The notes under the pieces are model-generated. The model had not been told where the DNA came from, ran no database searches, and saw only the letters and a list, made by a program, of their open reading frames with translations. A stretch of 64,000 bases of DNA from Neostapfia colusana (Eukaryota > Streptophyta > Magnoliopsida > Poales > Poaceae). A program made the translations under genes and the position numbers. The stretch spans positions 53,535,136 through 53,599,135 of the forward strand of contig JASWHV010000004.1 of NCBI GenBank assembly GCA_030760725.1. The letters run 5' to 3'. Of this stretch, positions 1 through 11,486 are shown in pieces; position 1 is the stretch's first letter, and the number at the start of each line of letters is the position of its first letter.

Positions 1-266
1 CGGCATCCGCTGCCAATCTCAGGGTCGAGCTGAACTGCCGCCTAGCAAGCGAAGATGGTCGCACCGCCATCAGCGACGCCGCGAGAGGCATCACAACCTC
101 GAAGAAGACTACCGCTCTCCGAGCGCCGTACCAGTAGGCCACACTCCGCCTACCCCTACCTATCCGAGGGCAGTAGGGGGCTGCATGGTGCTCGCCCCAT
201 ACCTTCATATGGTGGTCTGGCCAGCCAAGTTCCATCCCCACCTGCTAGAAAAGTACGATGGACAGT
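1..266 (+). pseudogene. E0 gag, N-terminal fragment
   Basis: From about 191 to 262 the + strand reads as a gag segment containing VWPAKFHPHLLEKYDG, immediately upstream of the conserved retrotransposon gag core. The core continues at 11490 (VNPTEFLQIY) after element A. Joining the pieces across a single ACAGT leaves a 1-bp deficit, so there is a frameshift at or near the insertion point. The first ~190 bp is GC-rich and shows no conserved motif. It is probably the variable gag N-terminus. The assignment to the Tat gag type rests on the match of the joined region with the typical grass Tat gag order. Confidence 0.6.
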
Positions 267-560
267 TGTGACGCCCTCAATTCTGTGGAAAACCACGGAA
301 CCGAGAACTAATGCATATGAGTGCCCAGGATGTTCATCACACATACACATATGATCCACAAACTGAATTCAGAATATATATATAACCATGAATAACAGAG
401 TTTATTACAATGTCTCATGAGTCTTGGGCTCATGCTCACAGCGGAAGTCTTTGTTTCTATGCAGCGGAAGTCTTTATTCTAATGCGGAAGCAAATCTAAG
501 CAGCAAATGGCTCCATCTCTATTCCATTCCCACAGGCAAGGTTGAGAACAGATCACGCGC

Positions 561-1940
561 CTAATGCTCCACTTGGTCTCCATAGAAATCTCCTTCTACT
601 GCTGATGATGAAATAATAATGCAAGTTTGAGTACAATGATGTACTCAGCAAGTGCGGGAAAATAGGATATGTAGCTCATAACAAGGTAGGTATAAAAAGG
701 CTCATTGCAGAAAGCAATGTTATTTATCGAAACCATAATAAAACAGCGACTAAACCTTTAGGTGAATGTAATCCCAGCATTTGTATTAAATTACCAACAT
801 ACCTCCATCACTTTCCATGTTCCACCCGAACATTAACCAACTTCATTCTTGCTCACAAATACCTCCTCATATTTGCTACCATCTTACGAATACCATCTCG
901 TATTCGCTACCATCTCACCTCATAAATAACATCATCTCACACTGAGACTAATCTCGTTGCCATGACCCAACAGTCATGCAACCCATCTTACCATCCAGAC
1001 TCAACAGTCCCGAAAATCAAAACAATTTTCAAACCATAACCAATGACCATAACCGAGAACCATCCCAACTAATTATGGCAGTTGGCCAGGCGCTCGTGAC
1101 CGTAAGCTCGGCTATCATGATAATTTTAAGAACCATGCAGAGTTTGCACCTCTTGACCCACAAGTTTGTGATTTCGTCACCCGTCGGCGACTGCAGAACC
1201 TCCATTATACCAGTACACAACCATCGGTGTATGGCCAAGAGATCACAAAATATCCTTTATAAAGAGGCTACTATATGTATGGACTCACTAAGGTTTCACC
1301 GACAGGCTAGAATCTCCAATTCTCCCACCCACGGGCCCCCTCTTGTGCCATGCAGTTCCCAGGGCAGTCCTCACTCGACTCCCATTCCCCTCGCCTTCCA
1401 CAGTCCATAACACTCTAGCAACTTACCTAATTACTCAGCTAAGCCGCACCCATACTTGGCCTTCTGGTGCACTGTTATCCTGGCATGTGCATGCATGAAC
1501 CGGTCCTTAGATCTACGACAAGTAAACCACCATCTCATGCTACCTCATTCACAAACCCAGTCTTGCCTAGATCTCCCTCCGATCTATGTTCATTAACAAC
1601 ATCAATTTTGTCATTATCATTACGAGTGCAGTTAGCTAGACACATCTATCTCGCTTCCCATATCCCATGGACTCAGCGAAGCATAAAAAAACATACCCGA
1701 CTCATAAACTTCCCTGGCGACAAGGGTGGTTTAACCAAAACTAGTAAACTCCTATAAAAGGTTTTCCCATTATGTTTGACTCAGTACACACACCTTTTCG
1801 CAAAACAAAACAGTTTTTCCCAAAACATAGGATCATTATGGTCAAGGAGCACTTGCCTTGTTCTTGCGGTTCTGGTTGCTCTTGGGTCTCGAAACCTTGT
1901 TGTTGCAGTTCGTCGTAGACAGCTCCCTGAGCTTGTCCTG
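561..1940 (-). other. Candidate spliced small ORF in A 3' LTR (exons 1857-1940 and 561-601)
   Basis: In element orientation an 84-nt open block (1940 down to 1857) begins after a TATAG acceptor-like site. It ends at AAG followed by the GC-type donor GCAAGTG. After about 1255 bp, an acceptor (CATCATCAG) at 610-602 opens a 41-nt block (601-561) that continues the same frame to a TAG. The block lengths match those of the A 5' LTR and of element B exactly. The predicted peptide is Gln/Glu-rich and acidic. Splicing is inferred. No start codon is seen. Confidence 0.45.
628..647 (-). other. Conserved hairpin upstream of AG acceptor (A 3' LTR)
   Basis: The perfect inverted repeat TGAGTAC/GTACTCA around a 6-nt loop lies 26 nt upstream of the putative acceptor at 602. 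The counterpart in the A 5' LTR is 8760-8779, with one mismatch. Confidence 0.6.
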
Positions 1941-3346
1941 CTATACAGGATCACGCACATACAAGATCCACAACAATCAGTATCATGCACAACCTTTAAC
2001 TAGATGCGATGATGCATATGCATGCCCTATGATTACTTTTATTAGATTAGTTTGTACGTGTTCTTTGCATGACTTGCATGGATTTTATGATGAACAGAGG
2101 TGCTCGGATCAAAGGTGGACATGACGATGATCTTGTCTTTATATCAACCTGATCATCAAGTGATCTGTCCATGAGAAGGCTTCTGTTCGAAAGGAATCGA
2201 AGAACAGATGCAAAGAAAAAACAACGATGTCGTAAGGTGGTATTGGAGACCTACCTTACGTTCTTCTCGGTCTTGGTCCTTCTCAGATCGTTGGGCTCTC
2301 CTCCGGCGATCTTCCTTGCTGAACTCCAGTGATGGCTTACTCGGCGAGTTGGAGCTAGGGCTCTAAGTCGTCGGCTCAGGAGTTAGAAAAGAAGTTTGTG
2401 GTTTCGGCCAGAGGTTTTGGGTTCTGTTTACAATCGGGAAAAGAAAAGTCCTAATCTGATTGGACTTCGAATAAGAGTCATATTCAATTTGTCGTTGAAT
2501 CTTAACAACTTATCTTTAGTTGATTTGGTGCAGTATTATTGTGGAATTCAGGTCGGTTTCTGTTCCGTATCGATACTTCTACGCGTACAGAATCCAAAAA
2601 CCGCTCCAGAACTCGTTACCTTCTCGGTGATGAGCTCCGGAAGCTCCACATGTCCACCGGGTCCTGGCCGTTCCCTTTTCGCAGGGACGAGCTCCGGTTG
2701 TGCCGTGTGTCAAGCGAGCAAGACCTCATTCTCCTTCGGAGATGGCCTTGCGCATGCTACGTGTCAGTGCCGGACCTTCCCTCTCTTGGAGGTGGCTCCG
2801 GGTGTGCCACGTGTCCTAAATGCGCTAGACTTCTTTTCTTCTCAGAGACGAGCTCTGAGGTTAACACGTGTCCAACAGTGATGGACCTTCTGGAGATAAG
2901 CTCCGGTGGCGACACGTGTCTGATAGAACCGGACCTCTCGAAGGTAAGCTCCGAGATCGACACGTACTCCGCGCGACTGATCCTCTGATTTTCGTGGTGA
3001 CTAGCTCCGAAGGTGACATGTGTCCTGTGGAAATGTTTTTGCTTCTTCCGCAGAGGCTAGCTTCGAGCAACACGTGTCCCTCAGGGTCGGACCTCTCCCT
3101 CTTAGCGGAGATGAGCCCCGCTCCTGCCACGTAGTTAGTTTAGCGGCGGACCTCTCCCCACTTTGCAGGGATGAGCTCCGAGCACGCCACGTGGCCAGCG
3201 GGCCGCGAAAATTGTCTTTGGTGCTTTCTGGAAACTGGGTTCGGCTCTTATTGGCTATCCTTTTGATGGTGTTCCTACTTCTCTTAAAATGTTTTCTCTT
3301 CATAAAACATGAATATATGCTCAAACCCAAAAATGAGGGTGTCACA

Positions 3347-3365
3347 AATCTACCCCCCTTAAATT
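3347..3365 (-). other. A polypurine tract
   Basis: On the minus strand this reads AATTTAAGGGGGGTAGATT, immediately before the 3' LTR. It is the expected primer site for plus-strand DNA synthesis. Elements D and B have near-identical tracts in the same place. Confidence 0.9.
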
Positions 3366-4930
3366 GAATCTCGCCCTCGAGATTTGTTAGTGGAGAACAG
3401 ATGGGGAAATTGTGCCTTGATGTCTTCTTCACGTTGCCATGTGGCTTCAGCTTCGGTGTGATGGTTCCATTGCACCTTGCACCATCGGATCACTTTGTTC
3501 CTGGTGACCCTTTCCTTTACGTCCAAAATTCGGACAGTGTGCTCCATATAAGTCAGGTCCTCTTGAAGTTCAAGCTCTTCCATTGGTATTTGCTCCTCGG
3601 GTACTCTCAAGCACTTCTTGAGCTGGGATACATGAAACATGTCATGTACGTCGGAGATGTGCGTTGGGAGCTCTAGTTGATAGGCTACTTCTCCTCGCTT
3701 GTCCAAAATCTTAAATGGTCCGATGTAGCGAGGTGCTAGCTTGCCTTTGACGTTGAAACGTCGTTGGCCTCGGATAGGCGATACCTTAAGGTATACGAAG
3801 TCTCCTATTTCGAAAGTTAACTTCATTCGCCTATTGTCCGCATAGCCTTTCTGTCGTGACTGAGCAGCCTTTAAGTACTCCCGTATTGTTTGGACTTGCT
3901 TTTCAGCTTCTTGTAGCACTTCTGGTCCAAACACCTGGTTCTCTCCGGTTTCGCTCCAAAACAGCGGTGTTCTACACCGTCTACCGTACAATACTTCGAA
4001 AGGCGACATCCTCAAGCCAGCTTGATAGCTGTTGTTATAGGAGAATTCGGCATACGGTAAACTCCTATCCCAACTATGCCCTCGTTTCAAGGCGCCAGCT
4101 CTCAACATGTCTTCCAAAATTTGGTTTGTCCTTTCGGTTTGCCCATCAGTCTGTGGGTGATAGGCGGAGCTAAAATCCAGTCGTGTACCCATAGCTTTCT
4201 GCAGCTTCCTCCAGAACCTAGAGGTAAACTGAGAACCTCGATCTGAGACTATCCTCCTCGGGACTCCATGACGGCACACGATCTGCTCCATGTACAACTC
4301 GGCTAATTGTGCAACGGTGTAATTGGCCCTTATGGGGAGAAAATGGGTTGTTTTCGTCAATCAGTCCACGATAACCCAGATGGAGTCGTAACCCGACTGA
4401 GTACGTGGCAATCTGACGATGAAATCCATGCTGATGTCTTCCCACTTCCACTCGGGTACCTTCAAAGGTTGCATCAATCCAGCGGGTCTTTGATGTTCAG
4501 CCTTCACCCGTTGGCATGTGTCGCATAGGGCAACGTATTCGGCTACATCCCTTTTCATACCATTCCACCAATAACAAGTCTTCAAGACTTGTACATTTTG
4601 GTACTTCCGGGATGTATGGAATAGGGTGAATCATGTGCCTCCTTCAATATCATGTTGCGGAGGTGCTTCATGTTAGGCACACAGATCCTTTTTCCTAGCC
4701 AAAGCATACCCTTCTCATCTTCTTTGAAATCCTTCTCTGTCCCTTGTTGTATCCTTTCCTTGATCTCCTTGATCTCCTCGTTCGTTGCTTGGCCATCTCT
4801 TATCTCTTGCTCCAATGAAAAGAGGATGTCCATTACCTCCATGTTATTCAAGAATCCGAGGTGTAACCGTTCGAACTCCTTACATAGTTCGGGTGGTAGC
4901 TCTCGAATTGTGAGTTGATGACAGGCTCCC
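3359..4930 (-). pseudogene. A integrase with C-terminal chromodomain (broken)
   Basis: Integrase would insert the cDNA into host chromatin. The zinc-binding region (H-H-C-C, ending CDTCQRVKAEH) is read near 4500-4650. The DDE core follows, with MDFIVRLPRTQSGYDSIW, the SDRGSQFTSRF region and HPQTDGQTERTNQ. The C-terminus (about 3359-3560) contains the chromodomain-like VQWNHHTEAEATW, which places the element among chromoviruses of the Tekay type. The frame is interrupted by a frameshift near 4585 and by a TGA at 4358-4360, where the relatives have CGA (Arg). The last 333 codons are open down to the stop beside the PPT. Confidence 0.93.
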
Positions 4931-6642
4931 TTCCGGCTCAATGCATCAGCTACTACATTAGCCTTCCTAGGGTGGTAGTTGATTCCTACATCGTAATCCT
5001 TGATGAGTTCCAACCATCGACGTTGCCTCAAATTCAAGTCCGTTTGTGTAAATATGTACTTGAGGCTTTTATGATCTGTGTAGATCTCACATCGATGACC
5101 AAGGATATATTGTCTCCAAATCTTTAATGCATGCACTACTGCTGCTAGATCCAAGTCATGGGTGGGATAATTAAGCTCGTGCTTCTTTAATTGTCGTGAG
5201 GCATAGGCTACCACGTGTCCTTCTTGTATGAGCACACATCCAAGCCTATGTCTGGATGCGTCATAATATATGTCAAAGCTCTTGCTTACGTCCGGCAATA
5301 CCAGGACCGGTGCTGTGGTTAGCCTTTTCTTGAGTTCCTCAAAACTTCCTTAGCATGCTGGTGTCCATTGAAAGACGTTTCCCTTTATTAGCAACTCCGT
5401 CATAGGCTTTGCTATCTTAGAGAAGTCTTTAATGAAGCTTCGATAGTATCCAGCCATCCCAAGAAAACTCCGAATATCCCTCATGCTTTGTGGTTGGTCC
5501 CACTTCAGAACAACTCTCACTTTTCCGGGATCAACTGATACCCCTTCCTTGGAGATAATGTGGCCTAGGAACGATATTTCCTTCAGCCAAAATTGACACT
5601 TGTTAAGCTTGGCATACAATTGATGCTCGCGTATTTTCTGCAAGGTCAATCTCAAGTGTTCTTCATGCTCCTCCTCGCTTTTTGAATACACCATAATGTC
5701 GTCGATGAAAACCACGACAAACATATCCAAGTACTCCATGAAAACCTTGTTCATGAGGTACATGAAGTATGCGGGTGCATTTGTTAACCCAAAAGACATA
5801 ACGGTATATTCATACGAACCATACCTTGTTCGGAAGGCAGTCGGGTATATCGGAGGGTTTAATCTTCAGCTGGAAATATCCCGACCGAAGATCAATCTTG
5901 GAGAACACTTCGGCTCCTTTCATTTGGTCGAACAGGTCCTCTATACAGGGAAGAGGTTATCTGTTCTTGATTGTCACCTCGTTGAGAGACCTATAGTCCA
6001 CACACATCCTTTGGGTTCCATCCTTCTTGTCTACAAAGAGCACAGGAGCTCCCCATGGTGACAAGCTTGGACGTATGAAACCCTTATCCAGCTTCTCCTG
6101 GATTTGCTTCTTAAGTTCTACTAGTTCATTGACTGGCATCCTATAGGGTCTCTTTGCTATGGGTGCAGTTCCGGGTACCAAATCAATGGCAAACTCAATG
6201 TCCCGATCAGGGGGCATACCTGGAAGCTCCTCTGAAAACACGTCTGAGAATTCTTGAACCACTAGAATGATGTCCAATGTTGCTCCTTCAACATGGTTCA
6301 AATTTGTCTTTTCAGTGATTTGTTGGGCTGACTCAAACTTGACACGGATGCCGTGCTCATTTGTTAACTGCACGCTTCTTTCAGCACATTGGATTACCCC
6401 GTTGTGCTTGCTTAACCAATCCATCCCGAGTATAATGTCAATCCCTTGGGAATTCAAGACAATAAGGTTGGCAAGGAAGTCTACCCCCCTTATTTTAAGG
6501 TTTACTTTCGAACATACTATATTAGTCCTCATTTCTCCTCCGGTAGAACTAACTAACATAGCACATTCTAAGTGGGATACGGGTAGGTTATGCTTGGCAA
6601 CAAACTTGGATGATATGAAGGAATGTGATGCTCCAGAATCAA
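4931..6642 (-). pseudogene. A protease, reverse transcriptase and RNase H (broken)
   Basis: The protease active site DSGAS is at about 6626-6640. The RT block follows, with VDYRSLNEVTIKN, the SFGLTNAPAYFMYLMNK region and the catalytic FIDD at 5698-5709. RNase H follows, with DAS, TDHKSL and DALSRK near 4931. RT and RNase H copy the genomic RNA inside the particle, and protease matures the polyprotein. Breaks seen are a TAA replacing a Tyr codon at 5954-5956, an indel frameshift near 5838 just before the RYGSYEYT motif, and a TAA replacing Gln at about 5347-5352. Element D retains sense codons at these places, so these are decay events in A. Confidence 0.93.
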
Positions 6643-7866
6643 ATAAGATGGTGGCTGGGTTGGAGTTGGCAAGGAACATACCACTTACGACGTCCTCAGC
6701 CTGTTGTGCTTCTTCAGCAGAGACATGGTTCACGTTGCCGCGAGCATAGTTCTGCTGTCCACGGTTTCCTTGATTGTCCCCTCCGTTCGGTTGCGGGTTC
6801 TGCTTAGGCACACTGCCTTGCTGTCCAGGACCTCTCCTTGGGCACTGGTTCGCAAAGTGTCCCAGTTCCCCGCAGGCAAAGCATGCCCTGTTGCCCACGG
6901 CAACAGGTACGTTGGGACGGGGGTTTTGAGCAGGGGCGCTCATGTTGGGACGGGGCGCAGGAGGCAAGGGCACACGAGGTGCTGGTGCAACGGGTCGTTG
7001 CTGTGGTTGCTGACCAGGGCAGTATGCAGGGGTGGTCGATCTATACTGTGGTGTGGCTGGGGGCATGTACCGAGGTCGTACGTTGCTCCCTTCGGGCGGG
7101 TACTGCATCTTCCTCTTGCCCTCTCGCTCGATCTCTCTGATCTTGCTTTCGACCACTATAGCCTTGTCAACCAGCTTCTAGAAGCTCATGTAGTCATTGT
7201 TGAGGAACTGAACCTGGATCTCATTGTTCAACCCTCTCATGAACAGGTACTGCTTCCTCTGATCCGAGTTGACATCTTCGGGGGCATACCGGGACAGTTG
7301 CGTGAACTTGTTGAGATACTCATTCACGCTTTTCTGTCCTTGGTGGAGACCTTCAAACTCCTGTCTCTTGAGCATCATTACACCAGCAGGGACGTAATGA
7401 GAGCGGAAACTCTCCTTGAACTCAGTCCAAGTGATTGTCTCCGGGTCGACATGGGCGTTGCATAGGGCATCCCACCAGTCAGCGGCAGCTCCCATAAGTT
7501 GGTGCGACGCAAGAGAACCTTCTCTCGGTCATTGCACTGAACAATGGCAAGCTTCTTCTCCATGGACTTTAACCAATCATCGGCCTCCATGGGATCACTA
7601 GCTTGAGAAAAGGTGGGTGGTCGAGTCCTCATGAACTCTACCAGTCTGTTGTGAGCCGGCGGTGATGGTGGCGGTGGTGCCGAAACGGGGTTGTGGTTGG
7701 CCTGCAACTGACCCAAAGTTTGGATCATGGTTTGCATAAGCTGATTCTGCATGGCCATCAACCATTCCAGGTTGTTCTCACCAGCTCCGGGGTTAACAGG
7801 AACCTCATCGTGGTCATCCTCTTGGTTATCACGGACGTTCCATCGGCCAGCGTTTCCCCTCACCAT
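6643..7866 (-). pseudogene. A gag (capsid/nucleocapsid), broken
   Basis: Gag forms the particle that packages the RNA. The start at 7866 (MVRGN) aligns with the starts of B and D and follows a TCTCTCACAG stretch. The gag core includes ADWWDALCNAHVDPETITW and NEYLNKFTQLSRYAP. The zinc knuckle C-x2-C-x4-H-x4-C (CFACGELGHFANQC) is at 6842-6883. A 1-bp deletion near 7505-7515 shifts the frame relative to D. A TAG at 7178 ends the second piece. The final piece from 7156 is open into protease and RT, so gag and pol were one continuous polyprotein, as usual in this clade. Confidence 0.92.
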
Positions 7867-8196
7867 CTGTGAGAGAGAACGAAATAGAATAGAAAGTTAC
7901 AAGGTTAGGTAGGTCCCTTCAACTATATGCATTAAGATGGGTTGGACTATATATATATTAGCCCATATGAAGATGAATAAGTGCCGAAGCATCTCACACC
8001 TCTTTCTACTTACGTGTGGATATGGACAACGTTTTGAGACATCCCACGACTCATACTAAGCACACAATTCACAAACAATCATCACAAGGCTCATACAACT
8101 CCTATTCAAGGCTGGTTTCCTATGTCAAGGTAGTTTTAAGCCCAATCTAAGCGTCCTAGGATGCTTCCTTGGGTCAGCGTGTCTTGGCTAACAATC
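7867..8196 (-). other. A leader between PBS repeats and gag
   Basis: This is the untranslated leader on the minus strand. I see no conserved ORF. The gag-proximal end reads as a pyrimidine-rich tract plus CAG directly before ATG. It aligns with the B (27633-28269) and D (45396-45762) leaders. Confidence 0.7.
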
Positions 8197-8376
8197 TGTG
8201 TCCAATACCAATCTGTGATTGTATCTAGGTGTGTAATCTACCCCTATCTGTGGTTTTTGATACCACTCTGTGTTTCCTATTTAGGTGCGTAACCCACTGT
8301 CAACCGTGGTTCTAATATCAATCTGAGATTTCAATCTAGGCGTGTAACCTACTGTCAACCCGTGGCTCTGATACCA
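8197..8376 (-). repeat. Four tandem copies of the PBS region (A)
   Basis: PBS-like cores recur at 8364-8376, 8308-8320, 8252-8265 and about 8197-8210, a period of 55-56 bp. Only the copy next to the LTR is a perfect tRNA-iMet complement. The others carry several mismatches but keep the flanking CACAGATT and GGTTGACAG-type words. Confidence 0.75.
8364..8376 (-). promoter_or_regulatory. A primer-binding site (tRNA-iMet)
   Basis: The minus strand reads TGGTATCAGAGCC, the complement of the initiator Met tRNA 3' end. It lies 4 nt inside the 5' LTR and primes minus-strand cDNA synthesis. Confidence 0.93.
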
Positions 8377-8692
8377 AATCTGTGATGCCCTCAATTCTGT
8401 GGAAAACCACGGAACCAAGAACTAATGCATATGTGTGCCCAGGATGTTCATCACACATACACATATGATCCACAAACTGAATTCAGAATATATATAACCA
8501 CGAATAACAGAGTTTATTACAATGTCTCATGAGTCTTGGACTCATGCTCACAGCGGAAGTCTTTGTTTCTATGCAGCAGAAGTCTTTATTCGAATGCGGA
8601 AGCAATTTAACTAATGCGGAAGCAAATCTAAGCAGCAAATGGCTCCATCTCTATTCCATTCCCACAGGCAAGGTTGAGAACAGATCACGCGC

Positions 8693-10076
8693 CTAATGCT
8701 CCACTTGGTCTCCATAGAAATCTCCTTCTGCTGCTGATGATGAAATAATAATGCAAGTTTGAATACAATGATGTACTCAGCAAGTGAGGGAAAATAGGAT
8801 ATGTAGCTCATAACAAGGTAGGTATAAAAAGGCTCATTGCAGAAAGCAAAGTTATTTATCGAAATCATAATAAAACAGCGACTAAACCTTTAGGTGAATG
8901 TAATCCCAGCATTTGTATTTAATTACCAACATACCTCCATCACTTTCCATGTTCCACCCGAACATTAACCAACTTCATTCTTTCTCATAAATACCTCCTC
9001 GTATTTGCTACCATCTCATGAATACCATCTCGTATTCTCTACCATCTCACCTCATAAATAACTTCGTCTAACACCGAGACTAATCTCGTTGCCATGACCC
9101 AACAGTCATGCAACCCATCTTACCACCCAGACTCAACAGTCCCGAAAATCAAAACCATAATCAAACCATAACCAAGAACCATCCCAATAACCATCCCAAC
9201 TAATCATGGCAGTTGGCCAGGCGCTCGTGACCGTAAGCTCGGGTATCATGATAGTTTTAAGAACCCTGCAGAGTTTGCACCTCTTTAACCACAAGTTTGT
9301 GATTTCGTCACCCGTCGGCGACTGTAGAACCTCCATTATATCAGTACAAAACCATCGGTGTATGGCCAAGAGATCACAAAATAGCCTTTACAAAGGGGCT
9401 ACTAGATGTATGGACTCACTAAGGTTTCACCGGCAGGCTAGAATTTCCAATTCTCCCACCCACAGGCCCCCTCTTGTGCCATGCAGTTCCCAGGGCAGTC
9501 CTCACTCGACTCCCATTCCCCGTGCCTTCCAAAATCCATAACACTCTAGCAACTTACCTAATTACTCAGCTAAGCCGCACCCATACTTGGCCTTGTGGTG
9601 GCACTGTTATCCTGGCATGTGCATGCACGAACCGGTCCTTAGATCTACGACAAGTGAACCACCATCTCATGCTACCTCATTCACAAACCCAGTCTTGCCT
9701 AGATCTCCCTCCGATCCATGTTCATTAACAACATCAGTTTTCTCATTATCAGTACGAGTGCAGTTAGCTAGACACATCTATCTCGCTTCCCATATCCCAT
9801 GGACTCAGCGAAGCATAAAACAAAAACCATACCCGACTCATAAACTTTCTTGGCGACAAGGGTGGTTTAACCAAAACTAGTAAACTCCTATAAAAGGTTT
9901 TCCCATTATGTTTGACTCAGTACACACACCTTTTCACAAAACAAAACAGTTTTTCCCAAAACATAGGATCAATATGGTCAAGGAGCACTTTCCTTGTTCT
10001 TGCGGTTCCGGTTGCTCTTGGGTCTCGAAACCTTGTTGTTGCAGTTCATCGTAGACAGCTCCCTGAGCTTGTCCTT
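8693..10076 (-). other. Candidate spliced small ORF in A 5' LTR (exons 9993-10076 and 8693-8733)
   Basis: The two blocks have the same sizes as in the 3' LTR (84 and 41 nt) and the same phase. The donor here is mutated (AAG followed by GAAAGTG, not GCAAGTG). A synonymous GAT/GAC difference separates the two LTR copies in the YDEL motif. The second block ends at the TAG complementing 8693-8695. Confidence 0.4.
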
Positions 10077-10369
10077 CTATACAGGATCACACACATACAA
10101 GATCCACAGCAATCAATATCGTGCACAACCTTTAACTAGATGCGATGATGCATATGCATGCTATCCTATGATTAGTTTTATTAGATTAGTTTGTATGTGT
10201 TCTTTGCATGGCTTGCATGGATTTTATGATGAGCAGAGGTGTTCGGATCAAAGGTGGACGTGGCGATGATCTTGTCTTTAGATCAACCTGATCATCAAGT
10301 GATCTGTCCACGAGAAGGCTTCTGTTCGAAAGGAATCGAAGAACAGATGCAAAGAAAACACAACGATGT

Positions 10370-10399
10370 CGTAAGGTGGTATTGGAGACCTACCTTACG
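10370..10399 (-). other. Inverted repeat at the putative first donor (A 5' LTR)
   Basis: CGTAAGGT(A)GGT pairs with ACCACCTTACG across a 7-nt loop with one bulged base. The donor-like AAG|GTAGGT lies inside the stem. The 3' LTR copy is at 2231-2260. Confidence 0.5.
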
Positions 10400-10564
10400 T
10401 TCTTCTCGGTCTTGGTCCTTCTCAGATCATTGGGCTCTACTCCGGCGATCTTCCTTGCGGAACTCCGGCGATGGCTTACTCGGTGAGTTGGGGCTAGGGC
10501 TCTAAGTCGTCGGCTCAGGAGATAGAAAAGAAGTTTGTGGTTTAGGCCAAAGGTTTTGGGTTCT

Positions 10565-10571
10565 ATTTATA
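10565..10571 (-). promoter_or_regulatory. A 5' LTR TATA box
   Basis: The minus strand reads TATAAATAG, about 200 bp downstream of the G-box array. The same spacing and sequence occur in B and D. Transcription would start about 30 bp further on. Confidence 0.7.
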
Positions 10572-10769
10572 ATCGGGAAAAGAAAAGTCCTAATCTGATT
10601 GGACTTCGAATAAGAGTCCTATTCAATTTGTCATTGAATCTTAACTACTTATCTTTAGTTGATTTGGTGCGGTATTATTGTGGAATTCAGGTCGGTTTCT
10701 GTTCCGTATCGATACTTCTACGCGTACAAAATCCAAAAACCACTCCAGAACTCGTTACCTTCTCGGTGA

Positions 10770-11345
10770 TGAGGTCCGGAAGCTCCACGTGTCCACCGGG
10801 TCATGGCCTCTCCCTTTTCGCAGGGACGAGCTCCGGTTCTACCGCGTGTCAAGCGAGCAAGACCTCCTTCTCCTTCGGAGATGGCCTCCACGCATGCTAC
10901 GTGTCAGTGCCGGACCTTCCCTCTCTCGGAGGTGGCTCCGGGTGTGCCACGTGTCCTAACAGCGCTAGACTTCCTTTCTTCTCAGAGATGAGCTCGGAGG
11001 TTAACACGTGTCCAACAGTGATGGACCTTCTGGAGATATGCTCCGGTGGCGACACGTGTCCGATAGAACCGGACCTCTCGAAGGTGAGCTCCGAGATCGA
11101 CACGTATCCCGCGCGACTGATCCTCTGATTTCCGTGGTGACTAGCTCCAAAGGTGACATGTGTCCTGCGGAAATGCCTTTGCTTCTTCCGCAGAGGCTAG
11201 CATTGAGCAACACGTGTCCCTCAGGGTCGGACCTCTCCCTCTTAGCGGAGATGAGCCCCGATCCTGCCACGTAGTCAGTTTAGCGGTGGACCTCTCCCCA
11301 CTTTGCAGGGATGAGCTCCGAACACGACACGTGGCCAGCGGGCCG
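10770..11345 (-). repeat. G-box tandem array in A 5' LTR U3
   Basis: Degenerate ~50-60 bp units each contain a (G)ACACGTGT palindrome and a CGGAGCTC-like word. The matching array in the 3' LTR is about 2630-3205. Confidence 0.75.
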
Positions 11346-11486
11346 CGGAAATTGTCTTTGGTGCTTTCTGGAAACTGGGTTCGGCTCTTATTGGCTATCC
11401 TTTTGATGGTGTTCCTACTTCTCTTAAAATGTTTTCTCTTCATAAAACATGAATATATGCTGAAACCCAAAAATGAGGGTGTCACA

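Larger units (their letters stand above)
267..3346 (-). repeat. A 3' LTR
   Basis: This 3080-bp LTR is bounded by TGTGACGCCC on the left and GGGTGTCACA on the right of the + strand. It is homologous over its length with 8381-11486. In element orientation it holds a G-box tandem array (about 2630-3205), a TATA position degraded to TGTAAACAG near 2425-2440, an inverted-repeat donor region (2231-2260) and the exon-like blocks described separately. No independent gene is supported. The many short ORFs are a by-product of GC-rich tandem repeats. Confidence 0.95.
267..11486 (-). mobile_element. A: Tekay-like Ty3/gypsy chromovirus, complete but defective
   Basis: Two direct ~3.1 kb LTRs (267-3346 and 8381-11486) start and end with the inverted repeat TGTGAC/GTCACA in element orientation. 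They are flanked by the 5-bp duplication ACAGT at 262-266 and 11487-11491. Read on the minus strand the order is 5' LTR (8381-11486), PBS complementary to initiator tRNA-Met, gag, protease, RT, RNase H, integrase with chromodomain, polypurine tract and 3' LTR. This is the order of a plant chromovirus. The polyprotein has several frameshifts and stops, so A cannot encode its own functions. The LTRs differ visibly more than those of D, which suggests an older insertion. A 26-bp-scale indel near 8590-8620 distinguishes the two LTRs. Confidence 0.96.
8381..11486 (-). repeat. A 5' LTR
   Basis: This 3106-bp LTR is bounded by TGTGATGCCC and GGGTGTCACA on the + strand and is homologous with 267-3346. 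In element orientation U3 (from 11486) carries a G-box tandem array (about 11345-10770). An intact TATAAAT (10571-10565) and then a long transcribed part of about 2.1 kb follow. The hairpin (8760-8779) and exon-like blocks (10076-9993, 8733-8693) lie in that transcribed part. Confidence 0.95.

Noticed and set aside
976..1410. 144-codon plus-strand ORF, repeated at 9206-9541 and antisense at 44177-44497 and 52055-52375
   Set aside because: It lies in the proposed LTR intron. It is not open in all copies and shows no codon-level conservation, unlike the flanking exon-like blocks.
2396..3432. ORFs of 80-160 codons on both strands in the A 3' LTR, with counterparts at 10535-11500
   Set aside because: They are GC-rich repeat artefacts within LTRs. 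Frames are not kept between the two LTR copies.
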